Source: Ligustrum vulgare
Taxonomy: Eukaryota; Streptophyta; Magnoliopsida; Lamiales; Oleaceae
Reading direction: 5' to 3'
Assembly: GCA_963555705.1 (NCBI GenBank)
Contig: OY743187.1
Span: 9,438,133-9,502,132 of the forward strand
DNA: 64,000 nt
Part shown: positions 10,547-20,396 of the stretch, piece after piece
Position numbering within the stretch: position 1 is the first letter of the stretch
Layout of the letters: the number at the start of each line of letters is the position of its first letter
The notes under the pieces: model-generated
Told to the model about the DNA's origin: nothing
Database searches by the model: none
Seen by the model: only the letters and a program-made list of their open reading frames with translations
Program-made: the position numbers and the translations under genes

Positions 10547-11974
10547 TTGAGTGAAACACCAGTGGAAATTATTCTTGTGAGAACACTTTCACACTTGCAC
10601 ACTATGTCAAATTCCAATACTCAAACTCAAGATTTGAAGTACTTGTTACAAAATCTTTCAACCACCATGGCTAGACAAATGGAGAAGATTGGGGGTGAGT
10701 TGGAAAATTTAGGAACAAGAGGGGAGAGTACATCAAGTAGTATGGGTGAAGAAAATAGGGATGGTAGGAGAAGGTTGAGGGATAAATTTGGGAACATTGT
10801 GTATAGGGATGGAAGTAGAAAATCAAATGGGAAGTTGAATAGGAAAATTAGAAAGAATGTTTGGGATGATGAAGTGGATGGTGAAAAAAATGGGAGCATG
10901 TATAGGAAAAGAGGAGAATGGGTAGATAGAAGTGGAGATGGACTTGATGATAATATTGATATAAAAAAAATGAAGAGTCCATCATTCCATAGGAGGGATG
11001 ATAATGAAGGGAAAGTTGAAGAAGAATGGAGAATGGGTAGAGGAAGAAGAGAGTGGGTAGATAGGAATGGATTTGATGAAAATATTGATAGTGTGCAAAT
11101 GAAGACTTCATCATTCCATAGGAGGGACGGTAGTGGAAGTAGAGAAGTAGTGAAGGGAATGAATGCTATGCTACCAAAATTTTTGGCCCATGATAATGAG
11201 AGGGAGAAGCATGGAGGAAATACTTTCTACACTAGATGCCTTGTGAGGGATAGGGCATGTAGTCTCATTATAGATGGGGAGAGCGACACGAATTTGGTAA
11301 GTGCTAGTAGGGTGGAGAAATTGGGGTTACCGGTTATGAAGCATCCTAATCCCTATGTATTGCAAAGGTTGGGTGACGATGGGGGAGTGAAAGTGAGTGA
11401 ACAAGTTCTTCTTGCCTTCAATATTGGAACCTATTGTGACCAAGTGATATGTGATGTAGTTCCCATGCATACTACTCACATAATTTTGGGGAGACCTTGG
11501 CGATGTGAGCGAAATGTGAATCTTGATAGGAGGAGGAACCGGTGTAGCTTCAAAATGAATGAAAAAAAGGTTGTGATCCTATCTTTGAGCGCGGGAGAAG
11601 TATGCAAAGACCAAATGAAGCTCAAGAAAGAATTCGAGGAAGAAAAAGAGAAGGAGAAAGAAAAAGAAAAAGAAGAAAGGGGGAATAGGAAAATAAAAGA
11701 GAATTTAATTGAGCAAATTGAAGAAAACAAAAATGAGAGCATGAGAGTTGGGGCCTCGACCCTAGAAAAAGGTGAGGAATTGAGAGTTGGAGCCACGACT
11801 CCAGAAAAAGGAGAGGTGAGAGAAGAACTGAGAGTTGAGGTTCCTACCTCAGAAAAAGGTGAGGGAGTGATGAGTGCCACCAAGAAGATTGAGAGAAAAG
11901 ATCACCCCAAAATGTTCTTTACTTTTGAATATTCTAACACTTCCCTCCCTAGTTTGGTTATTTCTTTGTTGTAG
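10547..11974 (+). CDS. Truncated gag fused to retropepsin, nested gypsy ORF1
   Basis: An uninterrupted 475-codon frame; the first codon is not ATG (TTG-type), and the first good ATG is at about 10604. The N-terminus resembles gag leaders. Two related blocks, about residues 125-147 and 172-200, each pair a WVDR motif with a downstream SFHRRD and look like a duplicated remnant of the conserved gag start. The capsid core is missing. Residues ~225-340 form the protease: CLVRDRACSLIIDGESDTN, then DVVPMHTTHIILGRPW. Related elements read I-I-D-G-G-S here, so Gly-to-Glu probably disables it. A Glu/Lys-rich repeat (E-K-E-K) and three copies of a V-G-A-x-T-x-E-K-G-E motif follow at residues ~365-440. 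It is unlikely to be an active enzyme. Confidence 0.7.
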   Translation: MSETPVEIILVRTLSHLHTMSNSNTQTQDLKYLLQNLSTTMARQMEKIGGELENLGTRGESTSSSMGEENRDGRRRLRDKFGNIVYRDGSRKSNGKLNRKIRKNVWDDEVDGEKNGSMYRKRGEWVDRSGDGLDDNIDIKKMKSPSFHRRDDNEGKVEEEWRMGRGRREWVDRNGFDENIDSVQMKTSSFHRRDGSGSREVVKGMNAMLPKFLAHDNEREKHGGNTFYTRCLVRDRACSLIIDGESDTNLVSASRVEKLGLPVMKHPNPYVLQRLGDDGGVKVSEQVLLAFNIGTYCDQVICDVVPMHTTHIILGRPWRCERNVNLDRRRNRCSFKMNEKKVVILSLSAGEVCKDQMKLKKEFEEEKEKEKEKEKEERGNRKIKENLIEQIEENKNESMRVGASTLEKGEELRVGATTPEKGEVREELRVEVPTSEKGEGVMSATKKIERKDHPKMFFTFEYSNTSLPSLVISLL

Positions 11975-11980
11975 GAAATT

Positions 11981-13462
11981 GTGAGGCCAACTTATCAAAA
12001 CAACAAAGAACTCCAAAAGTATGTCTTATGGAAGAAATTCTTGGAAACATTTTCCTACAACGACAAGTACAATCGAGGTAAACAAAATGAAATAACCAAC
12101 GTCGCATCAAGGAGGTATGCTCATAACAATTCTTTAAATGCAAGGTTATTGTGTTTTGAATACATTAGAGGGTTGTATGGTCTTGATATAGATTTGATAA
12201 GTGTGTTGTTGACTTGTGAAAATGTAACATGTGGTAGGGATCATTGTCATGATAAGTGCTTAATTTGTAAATGCAACTTTTTGCATGTGCCCAATTGCAT
12301 AAGTACCAAATCCTTGTGTGAAAATGTTGCATATAGTACATTTCATGGGCATGTTGAATCCTTATTTTGTGAAAATATGTTTGACTTACATATTTGCTCT
12401 CTAAAGAAATTGCTAGTTAGGGGAGTCCATGGGAGAAATTTATTGAGATGTCTTGGTGATAATGGGACTTCACTTCTAACATTTCTTGATGCCCCCTCAT
12501 TTTATTTTGAACATGTTAAGGGCATGCATGTTAATAATCCAAATTTGTTAAACTTTTATGAATCATGTTGTGAGCGATATCTTGATGAATTCTTTGGGCA
12601 TGATAATTATTTGTTTTGGAAAATTGGATTGTTTCTTTTTAAATGTGTCATGTGCAAATTGCTAATGGAAGAGGCACATGATAGTTGTTTGATGGGGCGA
12701 TTTAAAATCAACGGGGTCCTAGGGGTATTATGTGATCAATTTTATTGGCCTAATTTGAAGATTGGTGTTGAACATGTTTGCACTTGTTGTAAATACCTAA
12801 CTTGCAAAATGGCTAAACATAAGTTTAAGTTTTTGCCCCAAGAATTCCATACGTATTTACCCATTATGAGTAAACATTGGGTTACTTATTATATGAATTT
12901 TATAGTAGGTTTACTTGGAATAAAGAAAGAAAATGATGCTATTTTTGTGATTGTTGGTAGGAGTATTAAAACGTCGCATTTGATTGCATATAACGAAACC
13001 AACAAGGTCATCAACATAGCTAATATTTTCTTTCAGGAAGTTGTGCAATTGCACGAAATTGATGCTAATTTTGTGATTGTTAAATTTGCTTGCAATTTAA
13101 TTGTTCATCATATTAGCAAGTTTTCCCCAGTTAAAATTGCTTGTGACTTTAACCTATTAACTCTGTTGAAATTTATGCATATATTTATTGGAGAAAGAGT
13201 TGGTTTAGGTGGGCACAAGAATGCACCTTTGGTTAACCCCTTTCGTAGGAGGCTCGTGCCTCCATCTGAGGGGATTGGCCTACAATGTCCTTCCCATGCC
13301 AACCATGGTAGGAGGCGATTCGTATTTGATCCGGGTGGTTGGAAATGGTTTTTTTTCAAGGGGAGAACGGGTTCCCGATTGAATAAAATCCAAAATGCTA
13401 CCCTGCAATGTTGGCACCTCTCAAGTTCTTTGTGGCGCATACAAATTGATTTTACACGGTGA
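11981..13462 (+). CDS. RNase H tail joined to integrase, nested gypsy ORF2
   Basis: An open frame of 493 codons beginning two codons after ORF1's stop. Residues ~18-60 (KKFLETFSYNDKYNRGKQNE then SRRYAH) are the C-terminal end of a Ty3/gypsy RNase H, so a deletion removed RT and most of RNase H exactly between the ORFs. The integrase follows: a degenerate zinc domain (second His is Arg; Cys pairs retained in VCTCCKYLTC), then the core. There the catalytic Asp of the usual M-D-F is Asn (YYMNFIVGLL) and the V-D-R motif reads V-G-R. A GDW-like C-terminal segment (FDPGGWKW) is present near residue 450. It is catalytically dead by inspection. Confidence 0.68.
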   Translation: MRPTYQNNKELQKYVLWKKFLETFSYNDKYNRGKQNEITNVASRRYAHNNSLNARLLCFEYIRGLYGLDIDLISVLLTCENVTCGRDHCHDKCLICKCNFLHVPNCISTKSLCENVAYSTFHGHVESLFCENMFDLHICSLKKLLVRGVHGRNLLRCLGDNGTSLLTFLDAPSFYFEHVKGMHVNNPNLLNFYESCCERYLDEFFGHDNYLFWKIGLFLFKCVMCKLLMEEAHDSCLMGRFKINGVLGVLCDQFYWPNLKIGVEHVCTCCKYLTCKMAKHKFKFLPQEFHTYLPIMSKHWVTYYMNFIVGLLGIKKENDAIFVIVGRSIKTSHLIAYNETNKVINIANIFFQEVVQLHEIDANFVIVKFACNLIVHHISKFSPVKIACDFNLLTLLKFMHIFIGERVGLGGHKNAPLVNPFRRRLVPPSEGIGLQCPSHANHGRRRFVFDPGGWKWFFFKGRTGSRLNKIQNATLQCWHLSSSLWRIQIDFTR

Positions 13463-13790
13463 GTATGAAATTTCAGTTACATTTATTGTGTCTGAATTTT
13501 CTATTTTTATTGTAGGTGTTGATTCGTGGTCGAATCTCTTTCGAGATGGAGGAGATGATGAGAATCACGAGGGTTCAACTTCATTGCATGAACCTGTGAT
13601 CCACAATGTTGCAAGATCAAAGTTCAAGGAGTCTCACGACAGTGCACTCAAGCAAGATTCGAGGTCGAATCCTTTTCAAGAGGGAGGGAATGATGAGAAT
13701 CGAGAAAGTCAAACCTTGATGCGCAAGCCTGTGGGACCCATGACGAGATTCGATGCCAAGGAGGTTCAAGATTCGAGGCTAAACAAGTAA
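13395..13790 (+). pseudogene. C-terminal pol tail of nested gypsy, reading into the 3' LTR
   Basis: In a different frame from ORF2, this segment continues the integrase C-terminus (ILHGEYEISVTFIVSE resembles the usual beta-strands after the GDW domain). It then codes SNPFQEGGNDEN across the polypurine tract into the 3' LTR. The frame shift near 13400 separates it from ORF2. Confidence 0.55.
13679..13690 (+). other. Polypurine tract of nested gypsy
   Basis: AGAGGGAGGGAA lies immediately before the 3' LTR, the expected plus-strand primer. A second, diverged copy of this tract plus LTR-start sequence lies about 140 bp upstream. Confidence 0.85.
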
Positions 13791-14421
13791 TTAAAGTCAA
13801 GAAAAGCAAGCCGAGAATCAAGTTGGAGCCAAAAGGAAGAAGAAATTGGACTCAGCCAATCTCGGTCGACCGAAAGTCTGCAGAGATTTTTTAAGGCAGC
13901 CTCAGTCGCGTTCGGCTGAGGCTTGGTCGATCGAAAGTCCCATTTCGGTCGACCATGTGATCAACCGAAACACCCCGTTTCACAAAAACGGGGTTTTTGT
14001 TGCAATTTCCACAAAAACGGGGTTTTGTTGCAATTTCCGAAATTTACACATTTTTGCCCATTTTGTACCTTTTATACACATTTTCTTGTCATTTTAAGAG
14101 AACTTGGTTGTTCATTTGAGCTTGGTCTTAAGAGAGACTCCTTGAGTTAAGGTTAACCTCCTTTTTTCTTGTATTATCTTTGGAATTTCTTCAACTAAAT
14201 CTAGAGTATTATTATTCTTGTGTTTGTTGTTGATTTCCGCCACCTTGGAATTTGTTTGATTGATACCCATTGGGATAGGGTTAGTTTAATCCTTGAATTT
14301 TGGGTTAGATTTAAACTTGGGTTAAGGTGTTTATCCTTTATTTTACCGCTTTAGCTTTCTTGGGTTTTGTATTAAATTGTTGTGGAAATTTTCGGTCAAC
14401 ACACCGAAGGGGTTCGCATCA
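13691..14421 (+). repeat. 3' LTR of nested gypsy element
   Basis: 731 bp, same termini as 8942-9723. It keeps only about four of the seven GGTCGACC-type palindromes, some mutated (GGTCGATC, GATCAACC). It is followed by the target duplicate AAACT. Confidence 0.93.
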
Positions 14422-14426
14422 AAACT

Positions 14427-15680
14427 CCCTCTCAAAAATGGCTTTGTTTCCTCCAGGCCTGACTAGCTCCCACTCCAACGCCTTCAGGACTTAAGGCAAG
14501 GAAGGGAGGAATTTCCGAAAAGTTACCTAGCCCGGTTCACTGAAGAGATGCACATTTGTGAGAACATCACCGAGGCAGAGATGTTTTCCGCGTTAAAAGG
14601 GGGGCTATTCATGACTAGCATGTTTTGGAGGGATGTCCGAAGCAGAAAGCCGAGGGATTACAATGCCCTAGTAGATCTAATGAAGAAAGAGATCGTCTCA
14701 GAAGAAATGGTTAGGTCCAGAGACAATCATCCTTAAGGGAGATACAATCTTGGGTATCCTAATGAAGTGAACCTCAGGAAATGAGGTAATAAGGATAGGT
14801 TCAACAGTAACCGAAATGGAGCGCCACGTCCATTTTCAGTAGAGATGGCAAAAAAATCCGATCCGCCCCGTCGATCCGTCGACCCGATCCGATCCGAAAA
14901 AATCCCGATCCGTGGATCGACGGATCGAGATTTTTGTGATCCGCCCCGATCCGAAAATTCACGGAGCGGATTTGGATCGGGGCTAATCCGATCCGCCCCG
15001 ATCCGCGATCCGAATTTTTTTTTTAATATAATTTTTTTATCATGTATAAAAATCTAATATTATAAATTTTGTAGCAAACTTTAATTTTTGGGAATAACCT
15101 GCAATCTTTGCATTTTAAAGAAAACACATTTTTCATGTTCTTCATTTGAAGAAAGAATTACAATAAGTGATGGTAAAAAAACTCGATCCGTTAAATCGCC
15201 GAATCGGCCTCTATACGTCTCGTTTCAATAAAATAAATAAAATTTAATAAAAAAATAAATTTTCTAAATTTTTTATAAAAGATTTAATTTAAAATATATT
15301 TAAAAAAATTAAAAAAAATTAAAAAAATAAAAAATAAATAAAATTTTTTTTTTTGGCGGATCGGTCCACGGATCGGTGGACCGATCCGCCCCGCCCCGAC
15401 CCGAAATTTGACGGATCGCGGGGCGGATCCGGATCGGGCAAAAAAATCTCGGGGCGGGGCGGATCGGGGTCCGATCCGCCCCGTTGCCATCTCTAATTTT
15501 CAGGAACCGGGTCCAGCTATGCAGTAGAGATCACGGAAGCTATCCCTAACTTGCACTCCAACAGGTATTATGGCTACGCAACGGAAGATTGTAGAGAAAT
15601 CCACATGTTAGCGAACCAAAAGGCACACGGGAGAAGGGGAAGTGATTTCTCTCCTGACAAGGGGAAAATACAATAACCAG
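14427..15680 (+). pseudogene. gag of Tat-type gypsy, second half
   Basis: Capsid coding resumes after the nested element: SYLARFTEEMHICENITEAE (about 14520-14580), then LMKKEIVSEEM near 14680-14710. It is broken by stops at 14442-14735 and by the hAT-type MITE at 14840-15495. After that a short piece with YATEDCREIHMLANQK (about 15560-15625) corresponds to the region that normally carries a knuckle near the gag C-terminus. Confidence 0.72.
14840..15495. mobile_element. hAT-type MITE, CpG-rich subterminal repeats
   Basis: The 656-bp element has termini TAGAGATGGCAA / TTGCCATCTCTA and is flanked by a perfect 8-bp duplication ATTTTCAG (14832-14839 and 15496-15503), the hAT signature. About 150 bp at each end are filled with GATCCG/CGGATC phrases and are largely complementary to each other. 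The middle is nearly pure A/T. It encodes no transposase. Confidence 0.9.
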
Positions 15681-16740
15681 GTAGTTAAAAGTTCAACCGA
15701 GCTGACATGCGAGATCTATAATGGAACCCAACCAAAGAAAGGATTGACAGTAGTCAAAGAGACAGGAGCAAAGGTCAGGATAACTCCTCGACACATGCTA
15801 AAGATACGAGAGAGCCACCTATGCCTACAAATGATCCGCCGATTCGTGAAATCGACACAATATTGGGAGGCCCCCATCCAGGTGGAAGCACAAATAACTC
15901 CCAGAAGAAATATATCATAGAGGCCAAGCAGTCTGCCAACGTGAATTACCACATCCATTCACATCCTATTGGGATGCTTCGGACAGAATCTATCACCTTC
16001 ACCCAAGACGACGCTATTGGGGTACACTTTCCGCATAATAATGCATTGGTTATCAGGGTAGTGGTAGCTCGGAATGGGTTGTCACGAATGATGGTGTCTC
16101 GGTAAACATGATTTACGGAGTAACTTTTGATAAGATGTGGATTAGTACCCCACTCATTCCAGTTCCAGATCTAATATATGGATTCACTGGGGACAACATA
16201 ACTCCCGAGGATCCATAACTCTTATGGCTGAGGTAGGGCAAGCACCAACTTTATCCAGAATCCCCATGGAGTTCTTGGTTGTAGACAAAATCTCCTCTTA
16301 TAATGGCGCAATTGGAAGGCCAGGTCTCATCGACTTGGGGGCTGCAACCTATACGAAATATATTTGCATGAAATTCCCTACGGAGTACGGTGTTGCAACT
16401 GTTAGGGGGAGCCAAACTGAATCGCGGGCCTGTTACACAAACGCATCCTAAAATTTCAAGACCGGAGCTTGAACATGATTAGCGATGTGGCAATGGCCGA
16501 GGCTGCTCCTGACCCTAAAAGACTGGGTGGAGGGCCCTTAGAAAATGAGGATGTTAAAATGACACCGGAAGAAGATTTTGCAAATCTAGACCCAAGAATG
16601 GCTGGAGACAATTGCTCTACCCCAGTTGGAAGCCTGGAATGCTTCAGTGTAGATCCACTTGACCCAATCAAGGAGTTGCAGATTTGATTAGATTCTCCGG
16701 TTGAATACAAATATCAGTTGAAAATCTTCTTACTTTAGAA
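15681..16740 (+). pseudogene. Protease region of Tat-type gypsy
   Basis: Scattered frames match the protease/linker part of Tat pol. The clearest is at 16265-16420: an M-E-F-L-V-V-D motif, SSYNGAIGRP, then MKFPTEYGVATVRGSQ, the usual strand and flap region after the active site. Stops and frame changes are frequent, and the active-site DTG is not recognisable. Confidence 0.65.
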
Positions 16741-17620
16741 CCTCGATGTATTTACATGTAAACGTGATGACATGGTTGGAATTGATCCTAAAGTGGCCTG
16801 TCAGACTCCAGATCGATCCCAGAAGTCCTGGGCACAGGAAAAAGAGAAGACCGGTGAGTTTTGATAAATACGAGGCCTTGAAAGAAGAGGTAACGAAGCT
16901 ATTGAAAAATGACTTTATCAGAGAATCCCGGTATCCGAAGTGGGTATCAAACCCTATTTTGGTACTAAAACAGAATGGGAAACTGAGAATATGTATTGAT
17001 TTTTCGAATTTAAACCAGGCATGCCCCAAAGATAGTTTTCCACTGCCTCGGATTGATCAGTTAGTTGACTCCACAGCGGGACATGAGATGCTAAGCTTTA
17101 TGGATGCATAGTCCAGATACAATCAAATCCTCATGCAAGAATCGGATGAGGAGCACACCTCGTTTATTACGGATAGGGGACTCTATTGTTACAAAGCTAT
17201 GCCATTTGGCCTAAAGAATGCTGGAGCCACCTATCAAAGATTGGTAAATCGTATGTTTTCAGAACAATTGGGAAACACCATGGAAGTATATGTTGATGAC
17301 ATGCTGGTCAAAAGTATGGTCGCCACAGAGCATATCCGCCATTTTTCAGAGGCCTTCGATGTTTTGAGGAAATATCGAATGAAGCTCAACCCAGCGAAAT
17401 GTGCTTTTGGAGTAGCATCCAGAAAATTTCTGGGATTCATGGTAAACAGAAGAGGGATTGAAGCCAATCTCGACAAAATCAAAGCTTTGATGAGCATGCG
17501 ATCTCCTTAGAGCCCAAAAGAAGTGCAAAGCTTGACGGGAAGGATTGCGGCTTTAAATCGGTTCGTTTCTAAGTCCACTAAAAAATGCTTGCCATTCTTG
17601 GGGCAAGCCCCATTGTTATC
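16741..17620 (+). pseudogene. Reverse transcriptase of Tat-type gypsy
   Basis: RT blocks are in order: KNDFIRESRYPKWVSNPILV (about 16908-16965), RICIDFSNLNQACPKDSFPLP (about 16987-17050), a stop in the D-A-Y-S motif (17109-17111), YKAMPFGLKNAGATYQRLVNR (about 17190-17252) and the catalytic EVYVDDMLVKS (about 17284-17316). A TAG at 17508-17510 and others break the frame. It would have copied the element's RNA in cytoplasmic particles. Confidence 0.85.
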
Positions 17621-18566
17621 AAAACCAAGAGCCGGCGAACCACTTTATCTATATTTAGCCGTATCGAAAGAGGCTGTTAGATCAGTGCTGATCAGAGAGG
17701 AAGATGTGAATCAATTCCCAGTGTATTATGTAAGCAAAGCCATGCTGGATGCAGAAACACGTTACCTAGATATGGAGAAACTTGCTCTCTCGTTGATCAC
17801 AACAGCTTGCAAACTCCGCCCCTACTTTCAATCGCACTCCATACATGTTCTCACCAACTTTTCCATGAGGCAGGTGTTACAAAAACCAGATGTATCTGGG
17901 AGGTTAATGAAGTGGGCAATAGAAATCAGCCAGTACGACCTGCATTATGAACCTCAGACTGTTATAAAGGGTCAAGCATTGGCAGATTTCATAGTTGAGT
18001 TCACCCATCCGCCAAAGGTGGAGATGATTGATAACACGGAGGATAGCCATAAGTGGAAGTTGTTCATTGACGGGTCCTTGACTGATGGAAGATCCGGGGC
18101 AGGTATACTACTAATGAGTCCAGAAGGGTACAAACTACACAGTGCCATCCGCTTTGGCTTTAAAGCCTCAAACAACGTTGCAGAATACGAGGCACTCTTA
18201 GTTGGGCTAAGACTTGCAAAAGCTTTAAAGATTAGGTCTGTGGTGGCAAATAGTGACTCACAGCTTGTCGTAAGCCAGTTTAACGGACAATTCGCTACTA
18301 AAGAACCAACCATGGTTGCTTACTTGAAAAAAGTGAAAGATTTGGCCGTGAACTTTGGAAAAATGGAGTTACAGCATATTCCTAGAAATGAGAATTCAAA
18401 TGCAGATGCTTTATCCAAACTAGCAAGCAGTAACGATCCCGAGCTCCACAATCTGATTCCAATTGAGCATTTGATGACCTCTTCTATTGAGCAAGGAATG
18501 GAGATTTTGGCAATAGAAAAAGAAGGATCTTGGATGAGTCCCATACTAGCATACTTGAAGCATTAG
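17620..18566 (+). pseudogene. Dual RNase H region of Tat-type gypsy
   Basis: The long frame first gives the ordinary RNase H remnant (LYLYLAVSKEAVRSVLIRE ... HVLTNFSMRQVLQKPDVSGR), then a tether. A second, archaeal-like RNase H starts at about 18055: LFIDGSLTDGRSGAGILLMS, NNVAEYEALLVGLRLA, VANSDSQLVVSQ and NADALSKLAS, which supply the D-E-D-D set of acidic residues. The extra RNase H is a diagnostic trait of the Tat/Ogre lineage. This part alone is open for 347 codons. Confidence 0.85.
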
Positions 18567-18599
18567 ACAGTACCAGACGAGCCAGAAGCAGCTCGGAAA

Positions 18600-19766
18600 T
18601 TGCAAAGATATGCCGCAAATTTCGTACTCTTGGATGATCTACTTTATAAACGGAGTTACTCATCTCCTTTGCTGAGATGTGTTGGGCCGGAGGAAAGACG
18701 GTATGTGATGAAAGAAATCCACGAGGGCATATGCGGAAACCACGTCGGGGCGTTGTCGCTGGCTCGGAAAGCCCTTCAACAGGGATATTTTTGACCGATT
18801 ATGCAAAAAGATTCCCATGACTTCGTCCGCAAGTGCGATAAATGTCAAAGGCATGCAACCATACCACATCAGCCGCATCATAAGTTGACTGTGGTAACTA
18901 GCCCTTAGCCTTTTGCGAAGTGGGGGGTTGATATTATTGGTCATATGCCTAGGGGTGCTGGTAACAATTGCTTTGCAATAGTGGCAATTGACTACTTCAC
19001 CAAGTGGGTTGAGGCGGAACCCCTGATGAGGATTACCGAGGCCAACACCACCAAGTTCATCTGGAAGAATGTTATATGTAGATTCGGAATACCGCACTCG
19101 TTGGTTAGTGATAATGCAAAACAGTTCAAAAATAGAAGCATAGATGAATTGTACGACGATTTGGGAATTAAGAAATTATTTTCGTCTCCGCATTATCCAC
19201 AAGCTAATGGGCAGGTTGAAGCTGTGAATAAGACCATAAAAAACACCCTAAAGAGGAAGCTGGAATCCAAAAAAAGGCGCATGGGTAGATGAACTCCCAC
19301 AAGTATTATGGGCACTTCGGACCACCTCACACACCGCCACTAGTGAAATGCCTTTCTCCTTAGCGTATGGATCCGAGGCGATATGCCCAGTTGAAATTGG
19401 GGTGCCTTCTCTTCGTCAAATCCATTATGACGAAGTGGGAAACGGAGAAGCTCAGAGGGCTAGCTTGGATTTCCTCCTAGAAAAATGGAGTGACTCTCAA
19501 ATAGTAATGACCAAGTACCATGAAAAAATAACCCGCTCTACAACAAAAGGGTAAAGAGTCGGCACTTTAACGTTGACAATTTAGTCCTCAAAAAGGTCCT
19601 TCCCTCCACCAAAGAACCAGGAGTAGGGACTTTAGGTCCTAACTGGAAAGACCCTTACAAAGTTACCACCGAGGTGGTACCCGGCACGTATATGATCGAA
19701 GACCTATCCGGGGTACCTTTGTGTAATCATTGGAACACGGATCACCTTCGTCGCTATTTTCAATAA
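18600..19766 (+). pseudogene. Integrase of Tat-type gypsy
   Basis: The zinc domain is seen as HEGICGNHVG and CDKCQRHA with a stop between (TGG to TGA, 18792-18794). The catalytic core has VDIIGHMPRGAGNNCFAIVAIDYFTKWVEAEPL, VSDNAKQF and a QANGQVEAVNKTIKNTL stretch holding the third acidic residue. A stop near 19290 interrupts it. The C-terminal GPNWKDPYKV ... HLRRYF ends at a TAA at 19764-19766. Confidence 0.83.
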
Positions 19767-20396
19767 ATCAAATCCCTCTTCGGTGGTCACAACGTCTCCA
19801 TATAATTTAATAAAATTTTTGAGTGAGATACGTTAAGGATTACATCAAGTGCTATTGGTAAACATAGCGGATAGTAAAAATGTCTAAATTATTTTGTTTA
19901 TGGGAGAGTACAACTCCATTATACTTGAACTTTGTTAAAATAAGGGACTCTTATAAACCCCTGCTACGATCACTACGAGTTGGTTGAAAACATTAACGCC
20001 ATCAGTAAGAATTGGTCCAAACTAACAAATTGTAAGGAGAAGGGATCACAGGTGTTATAAAGTGTAATTCAGATATGTTCAAATGTTTGTCAAAACCAGA
20101 TCTAACCAGTAAACATGAATGCCTTAAGCTATTTAGATCTGAGGGACTATCTTGATACAATTCAAAGTATAGCGTTCGGAAGGCGTTTGTGTGCAGAAGC
20201 GTTTTTGAGTGCAGAAGCATTTAGAAAAAAGTTTGGAAGGAGTTTGCGCATAGAAGCGTTTAGAAAATCCACACTTAAAAAAAATGACGTTGTATAAATA
20301 AAAAAACTTGTGCACCCAACTGAGGAATGTCACAGAATGATCAAAATGACAAACTAAGTAAAATCATCACATTTACAATTTAAAGCGTCATTGCAT
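19767..20396. other. Spacer between integrase and antisense gene
   Basis: AT-rich and non-coding. A short cluster of imperfect repeats of the phrase GCAGAAGCGTTT lies at 20175-20265. Nothing else is recognisable. Confidence 0.5.

Larger units (their letters stand above)
8942..14421 (+). mobile_element. Nested non-autonomous Ty3/gypsy element lacking reverse transcriptase
   Basis: This 5.5-kb element inserted into the Tat gag. LTRs at 8942-9723 and 13691-14421 begin TGATGAGAATCG and end GTTCGCATCA, and the insertion is flanked by the 5-bp duplication AAACT (8937-8941 and 14422-14426). The inside has a tRNA-iMet primer site, a remnant gag fused to a retropepsin, the tail of an RNase H joined to an integrase, and a polypurine tract. 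RT and most of gag and RNase H are missing. The protease and integrase resemble plant chromovirus-type Ty3/gypsy proteins. It must have moved with enzymes supplied in trans. Confidence 0.88.
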
